DNA of 64,000 nucleotides from Rhexocercosporidium sp. MPI-PUGE-AT-0058. Lineage: Eukaryota > Ascomycota > Leotiomycetes > Helotiales. The notes beneath the pieces were generated by a model. It had not been told where the DNA came from, searched no databases, and saw nothing but the letters and a program-made list of their open reading frames with translations. Location of the stretch: positions 372,001-436,000 of the forward strand of contig JAGTJL010000004.1 in assembly GCA_020746875.1 (NCBI GenBank), given 5' to 3'. A program made the translations under genes and the position numbers. Positions 35,101-46,960 of the stretch are shown in pieces; position 1 is the stretch's first letter, and every line of letters starts with the position of its first letter.

Positions 35101-36576
35101 ACTGCAAAGAAGGTGTCTCCTGACTCGCCCTTTTCGTTGAGCTTCTTTCGATGGCTGTTGAGATTGGAGAAATCGTCACAACAAAAGCCCGCAATAAGAA
35201 GATCAAGGTCTCCTGGGATCTTGGCTCTGCCACCATATGCAGTCGTGCTGGTTGCATTAGTGATTGGAATACCGAAGTTCAAAGATTAGACTCACTAGTA
35301 CCACTCGGTATTCCGCTGAGGATCCTTTGCTCTCTGGCTCAAGATCTCAGTGATGTCGCGAGCACTCATTCCAGGAGAGAAGTTTCTTTCGATGAACGCG
35401 GATTTGTTTGGTTCAATCTCAGCGCTGATGATCTGGTCGAAGTTGAACTCAATGTTCTGGAATGAGAAGACTGAAGTGCAAATCAGCACACGTCCATGGC
35501 AATACCTTGAAGTTGGACTTACACTCTTTCAGCAATCTCATCACCAAGACTGGGGCCTCTGTGCCGGAGCAGAATGTACCAACTTTCAGAGCTCCGCCCT
35601 TCATCATATTTGTGAGATCTCTCATGCCGATATTGATCAGAGCTTGACCGAGGTGCGAAATCATCTGCTCGCTGGAGTAGATGGGAGGTAGAGTTGCATC
35701 ATACCCAGGGCTATGGTCGTATGGCTTCTTCTTGGCGGCGGCGACAGGAACGTAAGCATCAGTCCCGATCGAAACTTCCTCCTCTGAGCCCTTATCCTCA
35801 TTATCAGCAGATTGAACACTCGAAGGCTTCTTTGCTGTTGTATTTCGCTTGGCAACCGAGGGCGTCTTGAGGTTGGCCTTCTCCTTCTTAGCCTGAGCTG
35901 TCTCCTTCTTCTTTCGCAAAAAGCTAGCCTTCGCTTGCTTAAAGTTAGCTCTCTGCCCCTTGACTCTCTTTGCTTTCTCAGTTCTGGTCTCATTGATGGG
36001 GCCAGGACCAGGAACAAACCGGGTTCTCGAGTTGAAGAAGTCAGGGGGAAGGTAGCTGGCCTGGTTTGAACCAAGAGCGGCGGGCTCATTGTCCTCTGAG
36101 ATCGACTGAGAGACCGATTGATAGAGAGGAAGGTTGTATTTCGAGGCTGGTGGTGGACCTATGATTATGTTGTTGAGCTAAAGAGCTGAGTGGACTTGTG
36201 AGAGCTGGGGCTTACTGTTCAATCTGCGCTTCTTGGTGACACGCTTTTCGATGCCTTCGTCCTCCGAGCGACCAAAGCCATCGTCGTCGTCGTCATCATC
36301 ATCGTCATCAATGGTCTCGCCGATTGCCTCCTGGAAAGACATGGTACTAGTTCCGATATCCTTGATAATAGCATTACCTTCGGAAGAGGAGAGATGCGCA
36401 GAATCCGGCACGGCTAGATCAGCGTTTGCCTCGTCCTCACAGCCAATTGGGTTAGAGGAATCACGGATATTGGCAGTTCGACTTCTGGTGAGCATTGCCC
36501 GAGGAGCAGTAGACGAGGCGCGAGGCGCTGCCTTCTTCCGAGCAGAGGGAGCTGTTGAGGTGGCCCCGCAGACCAT
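29179..36576 (-). CDS. DNMT5-like ATP-dependent DNA cytosine methyltransferase (DNMT + RING + SNF2)
   Basis: Eight or more exons on the minus strand: 36576-36216, 36158-35523, 35470-35296, 35247-34474, 34424-30905, 30854-29740, 29690-29477, and a last exon ending at the TGA 29181-29179. The last junction is unresolved: a GTAAGT donor at 29476, and either one long intron to 29236 or a small extra exon. Length is about 2,280-2,320 aa. A disordered N terminus with a poly-Asp run precedes a C5 methyltransferase: motif I GTFCSGTEAP (about residue 315), motif IV region AGFCCDDFSNLN (about 412), ENV motif VLENVN (about 450) and TRER (about 505). After a Cys-rich patch comes a SNF2 ATPase: EVGFGKT (about 1466), DEHT (about 1702) and LSGTP. 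A RING lies at about 2040-2090 (CSQC..CGHLICSNC), then helicase motif VI QALGRSLRMNQ (about 2223). This is the order of Cryptococcus Dnmt5, which maintains CpG methylation using ATP. Confidence 0.9.
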
Positions 36577-39500
36577 TTTCACGATACTGCGATAGTGAGT
36601 TAGCCTTTAGGTGCTATGCGACCTGGTATGCCGATGTTGTAAAGATCGAATGGGTTGATAGGTACGGTGCCGGAACGTTGAGCGGGCGCGAATTGGGGGT
36701 GGGCGCAAAACCAGCGACCGTCAATGAGAGCGTCCTCTCGATGGCTTGAGAACAAAACCGAGAGGATCGCTACCGTACTCCTCAGAGTCAGGAGCAAGGT
36801 ATGTGGGTGCTCAATCAAAGAGGCAATTGAGCCCTGAAGCTCCACAGGTGGGTTTTGGGGGAGTAGGAGGAGTTTGTACTGGAGGGCTGGGTAGGAGGTA
36901 GCAGATGACTTACTTGCTTTGCAAAGCTATGTGATTGTACTTGCAATAGCAAGAGAGCAATCGGTGTAGGTTTGTTGGGCATTCGTAGTGTTTTAGTGCT
37001 GGCCAAAGAAATTTTCGAGGTTGTCGAGCAGAAAGAAGTTGGGGGTGCTGTGCGAAAGATAAAGGCGGATCGTGGGACTCTTCGCTTCAAAAGGTGAACT
37101 CCCCAACAGCCTCACTCTTGTATCAATCCAAGGCCGAGCGGGCCCTTTCAACCCGTGATGCTTCAGACATCCGAACACCAGGACCTAGTCGGGGTAACCA
37201 CGATATCTCGGCGTCTCTCAGATCGCGCTAAAGCTTCTCCAAGAACAGGGAAGTACGGCACAAGTCCCTTCATTTGACCACCGTGTAAGATAACAGAGGA
37301 CTTCCAAGATACCAAAGTTCCTGCAACGAGAAGCAAGACAAGTAAGCAGTTGCTGACATCAATCGCTGACCAGAGACACCTGCACGATTCCCAAAACAAG
37401 GCGCAAAGCGCAAGGCATTTCCTACACAGAAGAACATCCCCCCTCCTCCAAAGCTGTTCGAGACCAGACACCTGGACTTTGGCCGTCATACAACGATCCA
37501 GGTGCGAAGATACTCCCTTTTGCCCCACTCATGAGGAGTGAGCTGTTCCTGAACCTCTGCAACCAGATCAAAACACTCCGCCCTCTAGGATAACAGGATG
37601 CCAGACAGCGACATCAATCCCATAACCCCAGTCAGCTAAGCATCAACAAACCTATAGTCTGCCGCTATCTCTATAGATATAGCCAGAGTCATCCTGGGAA
37701 ATCATCTCTCCAAGAGCAGTACCACATGCAGAAACTCCCATGGTTCTCCACAGCAGCTGGCAAATCAATTTGATCGAAGCAATAATAGCAGAACGTATGA
37801 GACATAAAAGAATCCGCACACCAAATCCATTTCGTGTGACGTCTTGAAACGGATTTGAAAAATAATCCACCACCTTGGTGCGATTGCATGGCTCTAACAG
37901 CTCGAAAGAGTCTGTCAAATTCCCCAAGTAACGCATGGTAGGAGCGAATTCCCACCCTGCAGCATCAATTTTTGCTGCACGACAATCGGTCATATGAGAA
38001 GTAGGAAACACACTTGGAGCCGAATGCGCAAAGGTACAATGCATACCCATATACCAGGAGAGAATCCACGGAAGGTAGTCCAACTGGATGGCTTTGAGGT
38101 GTATACACCGACACATCTTCGCACCCCGTAGCAGGTACCAATCGGATCCGACGCAGCGTCCGATTAAGATCCTTCACCGCATTCCTCGCTCTAGTAGCAC
38201 GTCCGTGGTCATTTCTCGTTCTGGCAGGACGTCCAGGATCCGGAGGCAGATTTCCAAAACAGAAGAAATCAATCTTCAGTCATGCGAACAAGTCTCTGCT
38301 TGAGAAGGACTTGCTTCTTTCATGACCTTTAGTATATGACGTGTCCTCGCTGAGTGCCGAAGTAGAGATTGTCTTTCTAAGCTGGTTGTTGAATCCTGGG
38401 TCACCAAAGAGATAACCTCATGATAACCACATATAAGAATAAGAAGCCTATATCTCGAAGATAATTGCTTCGGCTTATTGTTGGAGCAAACACACCAGAG
38501 CTTTCTGTGTTTTCTTCTTGTCCAAAGGATAAGAAGTAGTCAATATGTTATCAGTTAGTAGTATGGCGCATCCCCACTTCTTGTTAAACAAACCTCCCAA
38601 GGACCAACGTCTAGTGGATATGGATTTCTTCGGGGAGATACTGGTGTGGACATATAAAGTTGCGTGGCTAGTATGGTATTAGACCTGAGATTATGCTGAA
38701 ATGAAGTCTCGTGCTGTACCAAGTCGGCTCAAGAGGTATGGAGGTTGTCGTGTGCGGCAGGAGCGAGCAGTTGTTGTTAGCAGCACGAGCCATTGTTGCA
38801 TCGGTCAATGTATCGAGGGGAGTCGGCAACTGGCAAAACCTGCTAGTGGAACGGAATTCTAGGAAGAGCAATCTGCACGGAGCTTGGTGTCCAAAGAATG
38901 GCGAAGGTCGATCGATAGTTGCGAACTCAGATCAATAGTCCAGCGATTGTGTCTTCATCGCGAAGGCATGCCCAGGCCTCATAAGTGAAGGAGAACACGC
39001 AGTACTTCAAGCGAAGCCGAACCTTAGAAGACTGTCAGCACAGGAAGATCTTCAACAGGTAGAGCATGAAGGATACATCAAGTGATGATACCGACCTTGA
39101 GAGTAGCAGTACTTTAGCGGAGAAGAAACTTGAGGAACTGAAGTCGCTGTCCAAAATGACCCACAATCCAAAACGGAAGATTTGCCTTCTCCCGTGAGGC
39201 AAGACTGGGTCAAGCTGGAAGGAGACAGCCAGTCTCGGCTCAGACATGTGCTAGGGATGATGCTTGCGGGGTAGACATGTCTGCGACGAGGAGACTTGAG
39301 GTTGAAGTCAACTGAGGAGCTCTATTTGAAGCCAAGTGGCATAGAGTATGCTGCGGTCAACGTGCTTCTAGTAAAGCTGCTGGACAGGGAGGTAATCTAT
39401 GAAGAAGTTATTGGCTGGTGTGCATGTGACGGATAACACAGATGTTGTTGGAGGAAGAAACGTTGAGGTTGAAGTAGAAGAAGACATGTCAGAGAAGGAG

Positions 39501-40348
39501 GGAAGAGGCTATGTATATCGCCCAAGGAACGCAGGGTCGTGAATTGGGGGCAGTGACTTACCCTTTGTCTTTCTTAGTGTAGCTCCAGCTATGAGGGTGC
39601 TTTCCAGGTGTATGCGGTGAGCTTTGTTTCTTAGAGCACCCGTGGCCTTGCATTTCTTTGGGGTCGCAAAGGAAAGAGCTTGTTGTGCGTGGTAATTGTT
39701 GGAAGAAAATCAGCTCTGGCTCCATTGAGAGTAGGAGAAGTAGGAAGTGCGCGACCGTGGGGCTCTAGGATTAGCAGTGTTGAAAGTCTTCCATCTTCAG
39801 CCCAAGGGGTAATTGGACAGAGACGGCTCTCCAGAAAGCTCTGGTTAGAGAGAGAGAGAGGAGAGGGAGGGAGAGAGGAAGACAGTCTGCGGCTGATATC
39901 CCTCGAACGAGGCTGTCGCCTGAGGCGGGGGGGCATTCGAAGCTGAGCCGCAGACAAGATCGACGCAAATTTTGATGACAAGCTTTCTTGTTTCTTGCCA
40001 TCAAAGACTTCGCAGTCAGTCGGTATCTTCTCACTCACTTGTTTGTGAATACGTTGCGTTGTTTTTCATTTTGTTGCATGTGGTCGTCGTCGTGGTTGTA
40101 GGACGGTGGTGGGGTTGAGGAAAGACGCTCGAATAATTCTAGACGGGGGGTCACGGCTCGAGTTAGCGTGTTTCTTCCCGCACCACACATAGCTCTGCGC
40201 ACCCAATCGGAGGCTGGAATATCGTTTAGCCGGGGACGAAGGAACTACATTGCTAGGCGAGCAGTCACCTAGAGCTGATATTGTGGTTGTCTTCAAAAGC
40301 TTTCATTCATTCATTCATTTTATATAAATTCCAATCAAAGGCTTCAAG
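36577..40348. other. 3.8 kb gene-poor interval
   Basis: The part next to 36577 is the leader and promoter of the DNMT5-like gene. Beyond it lie ORFs without support: 38116-37652 (minus, 154 codons, Cys-rich, no domain) and 40038-39631 (minus, Ser/Arg-rich). On the plus strand at 39066-39542 short ATG-led frames have protein-like, acidic composition (about 43 and 47 codons), but no introns or homologues that I recognise. A GA-rich tract lies at 39846-39880. Near 40300-40330 a (CATT)n run and TATATAAA precede the next gene. Confidence 0.45.
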
Positions 40349-41598
40349 ATGGCTCCCCAAGTCCTGGAAACCGCAGACTCAAGGAACAAGTTTGAAGATC
40401 TCTCAGGAGTGGATATCTCCGCATACGCAAATCCATATGATGCTCTGCTTGAGGCGTGTAACAATGATGCTGTGAGTGATTTATGTTTCTCTTGTCTTCT
40501 CCTCCTACCCCTTCATTGACAATGTTAGCAAGACATGACAATAGATTCAAATCCTAGCGTGTCTAATAATTCTCCCAATCTAGTAGAACAAGAATCTAAC
40601 ACCTCCTAGGTACAACTCCAAACTCGATACGGAACCCATCGCAGCACTCGCAATGGCCAGCAGAAAGAGAAACTCCTCTCCCCAGAGTTCTCAGGACTGA
40701 TACTCGACCCAATCCTCCAACGGGTAATGGACTCTTCCGTCGAGCCCGGCTTCATAGACCCAAGAAACTGCCTCGTATTCTGGGCCAGACCGCCATCCCA
40801 TATCCGCTCTCTCGTCGACCAAGTCCAGCAGAAACTCCTCTCTTTAGCTCCAAGTACGTCCACCTCTGTCTGACACTTCAAAATTGTTCTCATCAAAGGA
40901 GCTGAAAAATATCCTCCACTTCCAAGACAACTACCCTACCCCCACCTTTGATCTCTCGTGATCATTTCTTGAGTCTTGACTGACAGCCCCCAGAACTCTG
41001 GCTCATGCCCGTCCCTAACCTCCATCTCACCGCCCTCGAGCTCACACATTCCCTCACCGAAGCGCAAATCACCGCCATAATCAAAGATCTGGGTCCCGAA
41101 GCCACAGAGAAGATCACAGATTATACGTACACGCACCGGCCGCGGCTCATCAAGCCCATGCTCTCCTACGACGGAGCAGCTCTAGCTCTCTCGTTCTTGC
41201 CAGCTGCTGGAGAAGGTCTACCTTCTACTTCTTCTGACACCTCGTCCAGGATCAAGCAAGACGATGATTACACGTACCACCACCTCCGCCGAGACCTCTT
41301 TAACATCGCCTCTGCAACAGGCGTTACAGTGGATTCCCGCTACGTAGTTCCTAGCTCACACATCACAGTCGGTCGGTTCCTGACGCAAGAAGACCATGCG
41401 AGTCCAGAGAAGATGGTGAAGTTTATTGAGCTGATTGAGGAGATTAATGCGTGGTTGGAGAGGGAGTATTGGCCGAGTGGGGATGAGAGGAGGGAGGCAG
41501 GGGAGTGGATTGTTGGGCAGGAGAGAGGGTTGGATTTCAGGATGGGGAGGCTTTGGTATGGTGGGGGAAAGACTGTGAGACTTGGGAGGGGATTTTAG
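40349..41598 (+). CDS. 2H phosphoesterase-like protein (RNA ligase/cyclic phosphodiesterase fold)
   Basis: Three exons (40349-40471, 40610-40853, 40994-41598) encode 323 aa. Two H-x-T/S-type motifs about 140 residues apart, HLTALEL and SHITVGRF, are the paired catalytic signatures of the 2H superfamily, which opens 2',3'-cyclic phosphates or otherwise handles RNA ends. The first half contains LDPILQRVMD and FWARPPSHIRSLVDQVQQKLL, resembling fungal proteins annotated as RNA ligase/cyclic nucleotide phosphodiesterase family. The third-exon acceptor was chosen at 40993 because it alone keeps the frame into LWLMPVPNLHLTALEL. The substrate is unknown. No signal peptide or membrane span is seen, so it is probably cytosolic or nuclear. 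Confidence 0.8.
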
Positions 41599-42420
41599 AA
41601 GTATGAAAAGAGAGGTTTCTCACGTTGGGATGATCTATGGACGGTATAGAGCCAATTTGGTATATCTAGATTGGAGACTTATTTCCAGGCTATTTAGAAG
41701 ATACACTTGGAAGATTTAGATTCAAATAGACTGTTCTGGACATTCTCAAGGCATATTTGTTTCAAGCAGTAACAGAGGCTGTCTCGAACATGGGAATCAA
41801 AACTATTGGAGCATGCCATTCATCTCGCTCGAAAACCATACAGGCAAGCAGCAGCGACAAACTGGCGGCTGCAGTCAAGCCTTCGAACCCAGCAGGAATT
41901 ATCGGCCCGTGACTGATTCCGGGGGATGGAAGATGACCCATACGAAATTCGCAGGGTATCAAAGCAATGGACTGGGGTCATATGGTAGATTACAGTGTCT
42001 GGATATGGCTTCCATCGCAAGCACGAACACATGATGGAGGGGTTAGTAGAACAGCACCATAACGGAACATGTCACTTTTCATCAACATAGGAAGACTTCA
42101 AGCCCCTCCAGAATTCGATCTGAGCACTTTAACATCTGTCCAGCGTTATCACATCACGAAATATCCCATCGGTATCATAGATCCAGGCAAATTCAAGTTC
42201 AATGGTCAGAGATCATGCTTGGTATGAGCGAACGTTGTGCTATGCTCCAGAGTCGGCGGCGTAGAATAGGATACAGAGACCTGATCGATGTCGAAAATCC
42301 CCTGCACCACCCAGCTCAGCCATTGTGTCCATGTCCACGCAAAATCCGCCAGCCCGTCCATCCATGCCCATGCCAACGTGAAGAAAGGGAGTCATTGCAA
42401 AAGCAGTAGTAGCAGAACAT
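41599..42420. other. Spacer between convergent genes
   Basis: It lies between the 2H-phosphoesterase-like gene and eL42, which converge here. Short ORFs at 41762-42034 on both strands overlap each other and have no features. I see nothing else. Confidence 0.55.
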
Positions 42421-43225
42421 CTAGAATACCAGCGCAGCACCCTTGGTCTTCTTGTCACCACTGTTAAGAGTATTAGCTCCCATTGATTCCAATATTCCAA
42501 AACCGAGGCATTGTAGATACGATGGTTGTGGGATTCGGGGGTTTCGAGGTATGTATGGCGTTATAGAATAGAGGGGGAAAACATACCCAAGCTCGAAATG
42601 CTTGCAACGCTTCAACGCCAACTGTGCCTTTGTCTTGCAAGCTGTGCACTCCAATCTCAACACGACCTTCTTCGTTGTCTTCGCCTTCTTGTGGAAAACA
42701 GGCTTTGTTTGACCACCATAACCGGACTGCTTGCGATCATAACGACGCTTTCCTTGTGCGAAAAGAGATGCCTATCTCATCACGTCAGAACCTCATTCCT
42801 TGGGCGTGTTCGCGGGACAGATGCGTATACCTTTCCGGCCTTGTATTGCGTAACCTTGTGCTGGGTGTGCTTTCGGCAGTCCTTGCCCTTGCAGTAGGTG
42901 CGTCTGGTCTTGGGTACGTTGACCTAGAGGAGATCATATTAGCCTCTCCTCAATGACTCTATATTCTTCCTATCGCCCAGCTTTGGCCTCGCACTCAATC
43001 ATTCCAACTCCTTCTGGCAGATCCTTTGCCACAAAATTCGTAATTCTCTCGATCCAGGTGATATGTGCAGAAGGGGGCGACCGATTCTCTGCGCCAGACT
43101 TCGTTCATAACTTCGCGATTTCGTTCTCGAGGCTTCCAGAGTCGTCTATCCTCTCCCATTCCCTCCTTTCCCTTTCCGTGATTGATCTCTGTAATACACC
43201 GCAGATAGAGAATTGCACGTACCAT
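42421..43225 (-). CDS. RPL44: 60S ribosomal protein eL42 (L44/L36a)
   Basis: Four exons on the minus strand: 43225-43223 (the ATG alone), 42923-42831, 42771-42587 and 42460-42421, encoding 106 aa, exactly the family length. The sequence [19 protein letters not shown] begins exon 2. The zinc-binding cysteines are present (CKGKDC near the N terminus, CTACKTK later), and the protein ends [12 protein letters not shown]. eL42 sits at the ribosomal E site. Residue 56 is proline (QTKPVFH), the form associated with cycloheximide sensitivity; glutamine there gives resistance in several fungi. The first intron is 299 nt, far longer than others in the window, as is common in fungal ribosomal protein genes. 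Confidence 0.97.
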
Positions 43226-44865
43226 CTTGACTGATTTATCGAGGTGATCGGTTGGTGGTGAAGTTGTCGTCGTTCGTTTCGCTGGCCGATTTTGCGATTA
43301 ATTCTGTGGGATAAGCGAGGTGGAGAAACAGTTAGGGCGGGCAGATGAGTTTCTGGGTCACGTGTCGCAAATCCATTTTCAGGCTTCTATCCTTCGAAAG
43401 ACTGCTGCTAAATTGAACGAATTTCATTCTGCAATTTATTCCGGATATAGTTGAGACTCTTCTGTGCATTTCGGTTGTTTTCATACGCAGTAGGGAAACA
43501 GTGGCCTTAGGAAGATATCCTTACCTATGTACTTGCGGTTCTCGTCTTGACAATACCTAGCCAGAGTGTTTTTGCCACATCTTTCCGATCACTACATGAT
43601 AGACTCTATATGTGAGTGTAAATTCTTCTCGTATAATAATTCTGGTCCCAAGTATTCTTTCAGTATTCTTCTGCGCTAAAAAAAAGGGCACGCTTGGAAT
43701 TATGGTTCTCGCAATTCCATTGGGATGTAATCAGTGCCGGATGGCCAGCGCAATCAGTTTCTCTGCTTGGGAGTATACGACTCTCATGTTCTCACTCATT
43801 ACAGTAACCGTTGAGCATAGTTGTGAACCTGTTTGGAAAGCTAGTTCCAAGGAACGAGTTCTGACTCCGTCCTCACGTTCATCAAGACTCGCGAGTCTCA
43901 ACCAATGTTCGAACAGTTTTCGAAGTACTTTGCACTATGAACGGAGTTGGGAGTACCCGTCATCAGCCACTCCAACAGAGATCGAATGAAAATCTGCCAA
44001 ATCCCGCGCCCAATCTCTAGATTTCTTCAGCCGAGACGGCAGTGGCTTTTCCGAGAAAGATCATCCCGAACAAAAGGCTTCAATTGGGATTGGTTTCCAA
44101 CCGGGACAGCCTGTACCGCTCCCCAAGTCTCTTATTTTCCAGCTTGCCGCCTCTTAAAGGCCAGAGATTCGAGGATGGCGTGTGGAAAGCCACTAAAGCA
44201 TTAGCTTGCTTCATAGAATCATCCATCAAGTTACAAGCGCCTTGTCAAACTGACGATGACATCTTCAAAATCCTCTCTTGAAGAAGAATATACAAACCAA
44301 CATTCGGGTCGAATCCCAATCGGGAACAGTAGAAGCAGCATTTCGGCTCAAATCAAAAAGTTGTTTATCAAAATGGGAAATCCCACCCTGACAGAGTGTG
44401 TAGTATCCCTGCAAGTGCATTGCCCTGATGAGACCGAGCCCAAAGCGTGGAATCCGAGCATCTAAAATTACCAACATCGCGACTGAAACCTAGAATTCAT
44501 GGCGGTTTCAACCCCTCTCTACGCGTCAATCGAGTTATCTCGATTGGCTGATGTTACATTATAGATGTCACTCCAGCCCCAAGCCGTAGTGCGAGAGGTT
44601 TTGCCTCTGCGGAAGTAAAACCTCCCTACCCGTGTGCCACTTGAGTCGTTGCCGTCACCACCGCACCGTCCATGACCTCCATATTTCCTTTTCCCCTAAG
44701 AACTGATAATTTGCCGGCCAAGTTCATGTTCTCTTAATACTCCCTCTTGGACTGCAGTGCAGTTCTTGCTTCCTAATATTTCTTTGCCATACCTTAGTTG
44801 TCGCCTTCTTGCCATCGCTCTCACTATATCAATTCAGTGTCAGGATCCAAAGGGATTCTAGCAGG
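43226..44865. other. 1.6 kb spacer between divergent eL42 and P450 genes
   Basis: The first part (43226-43400) is the eL42 promoter, pyrimidine/purine-rich. Between 43.6 and 44.5 kb there are overlapping short ORFs without support. Two small inverted repeats occur: TGAAACC/GGTTTCA (44484-44510) and GAGGTTTT/AAAACCTC (44595-44624), both with loops of 13-14 bases. They could be regulator sites or chance. Confidence 0.45.
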
Positions 44866-46960
44866 ATGGCTTCAACAATAGTACTCGCAGTCGCGGGCCT
44901 TGCAATCTACTGGATCTATTCAAACATCTCAGGCCTGTTCAAAAATATCGCGGCGGCAAAAAGATCTGGTCTTCCATATATAGTCGTCCGTGAGTACATT
45001 CGCCCTCAGACCTTCGGTGCTTACTGACAATTGCAGCTGTCAACATCTACAATACGGCATGGTTGATCACTCACAAGATATGGGTTAATGCGTTCTCATA
45101 TCTGCCAAAGGGATTGTCAGAATGGTGGATACCGTATGTGACTCCTCCCAAAGTCCACAAACACAATTAACATCAAACAGCTATGTAATGCCTGACTGGG
45201 TGTGGGATCTTCAATTCGATCCATTCGAAGAGAGAGGCGATGTATTTCTCCAGGTCTCCCCCGGTTCAATCCAAATTTGGTTGGCAAATGCAGAAGCATT
45301 GCACCAAGTCACATCGAGACGCGAAGCCTTTCCCAAACCTCTCGAATCCTACCGAATTCTCGAAATCTTCGGCCGAAACATAATCTCAACAGAAGGCGCA
45401 GAATGGAAGCAGCATAGGAAGATCACCTCCCCAGGATTCAATGAGAAGAACAATGTGTTGGTCTTTGCAGAGGCTTGTAGGCAGGCGCAAGGGATGTTGA
45501 GGAAATGGACGGGCGCAGAGGGATCGGGGAATGTCACACTGACTGAGGTTCCTACGGATACGATGCGATTGACGCTGCACATCATAAGTCGGATTGGGTT
45601 CGGTGTGCGCCTTTTGTGGCCCGGAGAGAAACCCGATGAGAAGGAGAGCGCGAGGGATGCGATTTACAGCAGTAATGAAGCTCCTGAGGGGCACACCATG
45701 AGCTTTGAGCATGCGCTGGATACGCTTTTGGGGAACCTTATATGGGTTCTTCTAACCCCGAAATGGATACTGAGTAAGTCTTGATTCGCAAAAAGTTTGC
45801 GACACGAACTAATTCGTACAGAACGTCTTCCATTTAAAGGCGCGCATGAGGCTTATGATTCCTACATTAATTGGCGCCAATACATGAGCGAATTGTTTGC
45901 TCAAAAGGTTGAAGAGGCCCGCGAAGGCAAACAGAGCGAAGGTATAGACATCATGGGCATGCTCGTGCGAAGTTCATACGGCGAATCCAAAGGCACTTCG
46001 GGCAGGAGGTCATCTCCAGGTCGTGCTGAGAAAGGAGAGGTAGGTAAACCAATTCTTTCGGACTCTGATATCTTGGGCAATGCATTCGTCATGATTGTGG
46101 CGGGACATGAGACCACTGCCAATTCGATCCATTTCTCTCTGATGGAATTGGCCATCAATCCCAGAGCTCAGCGACTCCTGCAAAAGGAGGTACAGTCGAT
46201 ATTTGGAAACGAGCCTCCTGAGACATGGGACTACGACTCGAATATCAACAGTTTACTCGGCGGGATGGTCGGGGCTGTTCTCCAAGAACAGTTGCGCATC
46301 ATGCCGCCAGTTATTGCGATCCCAAAGCAAGTCTCGAAATCGCAGGATCAAGTCATTGTTTTGGACGGAAAGAAATTCACATTGCCCGCCGGTGCTCATA
46401 TAGCGCTCAACACAGTCGGTGTACACAGAAATCCAAAGTACTGGCCTTCCCTACCCTCTAAGGTCTCAGATCGTCCCAACGATCTTTACGACTTCAGACC
46501 GGAGAGATGGCTGGTGAAGACTACGGCGAGTGGCAAGCAACAAGGAGACAGTGGTTTGGAATCCTCGGAAGAAGATGACGACTTCGGAGGATTTACTGGC
46601 GAAGACACGTCGCCTCAACTCTTCCGACCAGCTCGAGGTGCATATTTACCTTTCTCGGATGGGGCTCGTTCTTGCCTGGGACGAAGATTGGCACAAGTAA
46701 AAGTCATGGGTGTTTTGTCTGTGGTTTTTCAAAAGTACTCAATTGAGCTGGCTGTGGACGAATGGGCAACCGATGATGAAGTTGCAAAGATGACGAATGA
46801 GGAGAAGAAGGAAGTGTACGGCAAGGCTCAGGAGAAGGCCAGACAGACGATCAGGAGGGCAACTACACTCATCACTTTGAAATTGCATGAAGGCCCAGGT
46901 TTCATCCCTGTACGAGTAGTGAAGAAGGGTGAGGAGAGATTTGTCAACATTATTGAGTAG
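44866..46960 (+). CDS. Cytochrome P450 monooxygenase (CYP4/CYP52-like class)
   Basis: Four exons (44866-44989, 45037-45133, 45181-45773, 45822-46960) encode 650 aa, longer than most P450s because of inserted Ser/Asp/Glu-rich loops before the haem region (LESSEEDDDFGGF) and near the C terminus. An N-terminal membrane anchor (STIVLAVAGLAIYWIY) starts at residue 2. A C-helix WxxxR-like WKQHRK follows, then the I-helix AGHETT near residue 365, the ExxR EQLR, a PERF-like FRPERW equivalent (DFRPERWL) and the haem loop FSDGARSCLG with cysteine near 555. All catalytic landmarks are intact. The closest feel is to fatty-acid or alkane hydroxylating clans, but the substrate cannot be assigned. An upstream in-frame ATG would add 19 residues; the one used begins right before the anchor. 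Confidence 0.92.

Noticed and set aside
37652..38116. 154-codon minus-strand ORF upstream of the DNMT5-like gene
   Set aside because: Cys-rich but no recognisable pattern, and competing frames overlap it; insufficient support.
44484..44624. Possible MITE or transposon ends from two small inverted repeats
   Set aside because: Arms are only 7-8 bases with 13-14 base loops, unrelated to each other and without target-site duplication.
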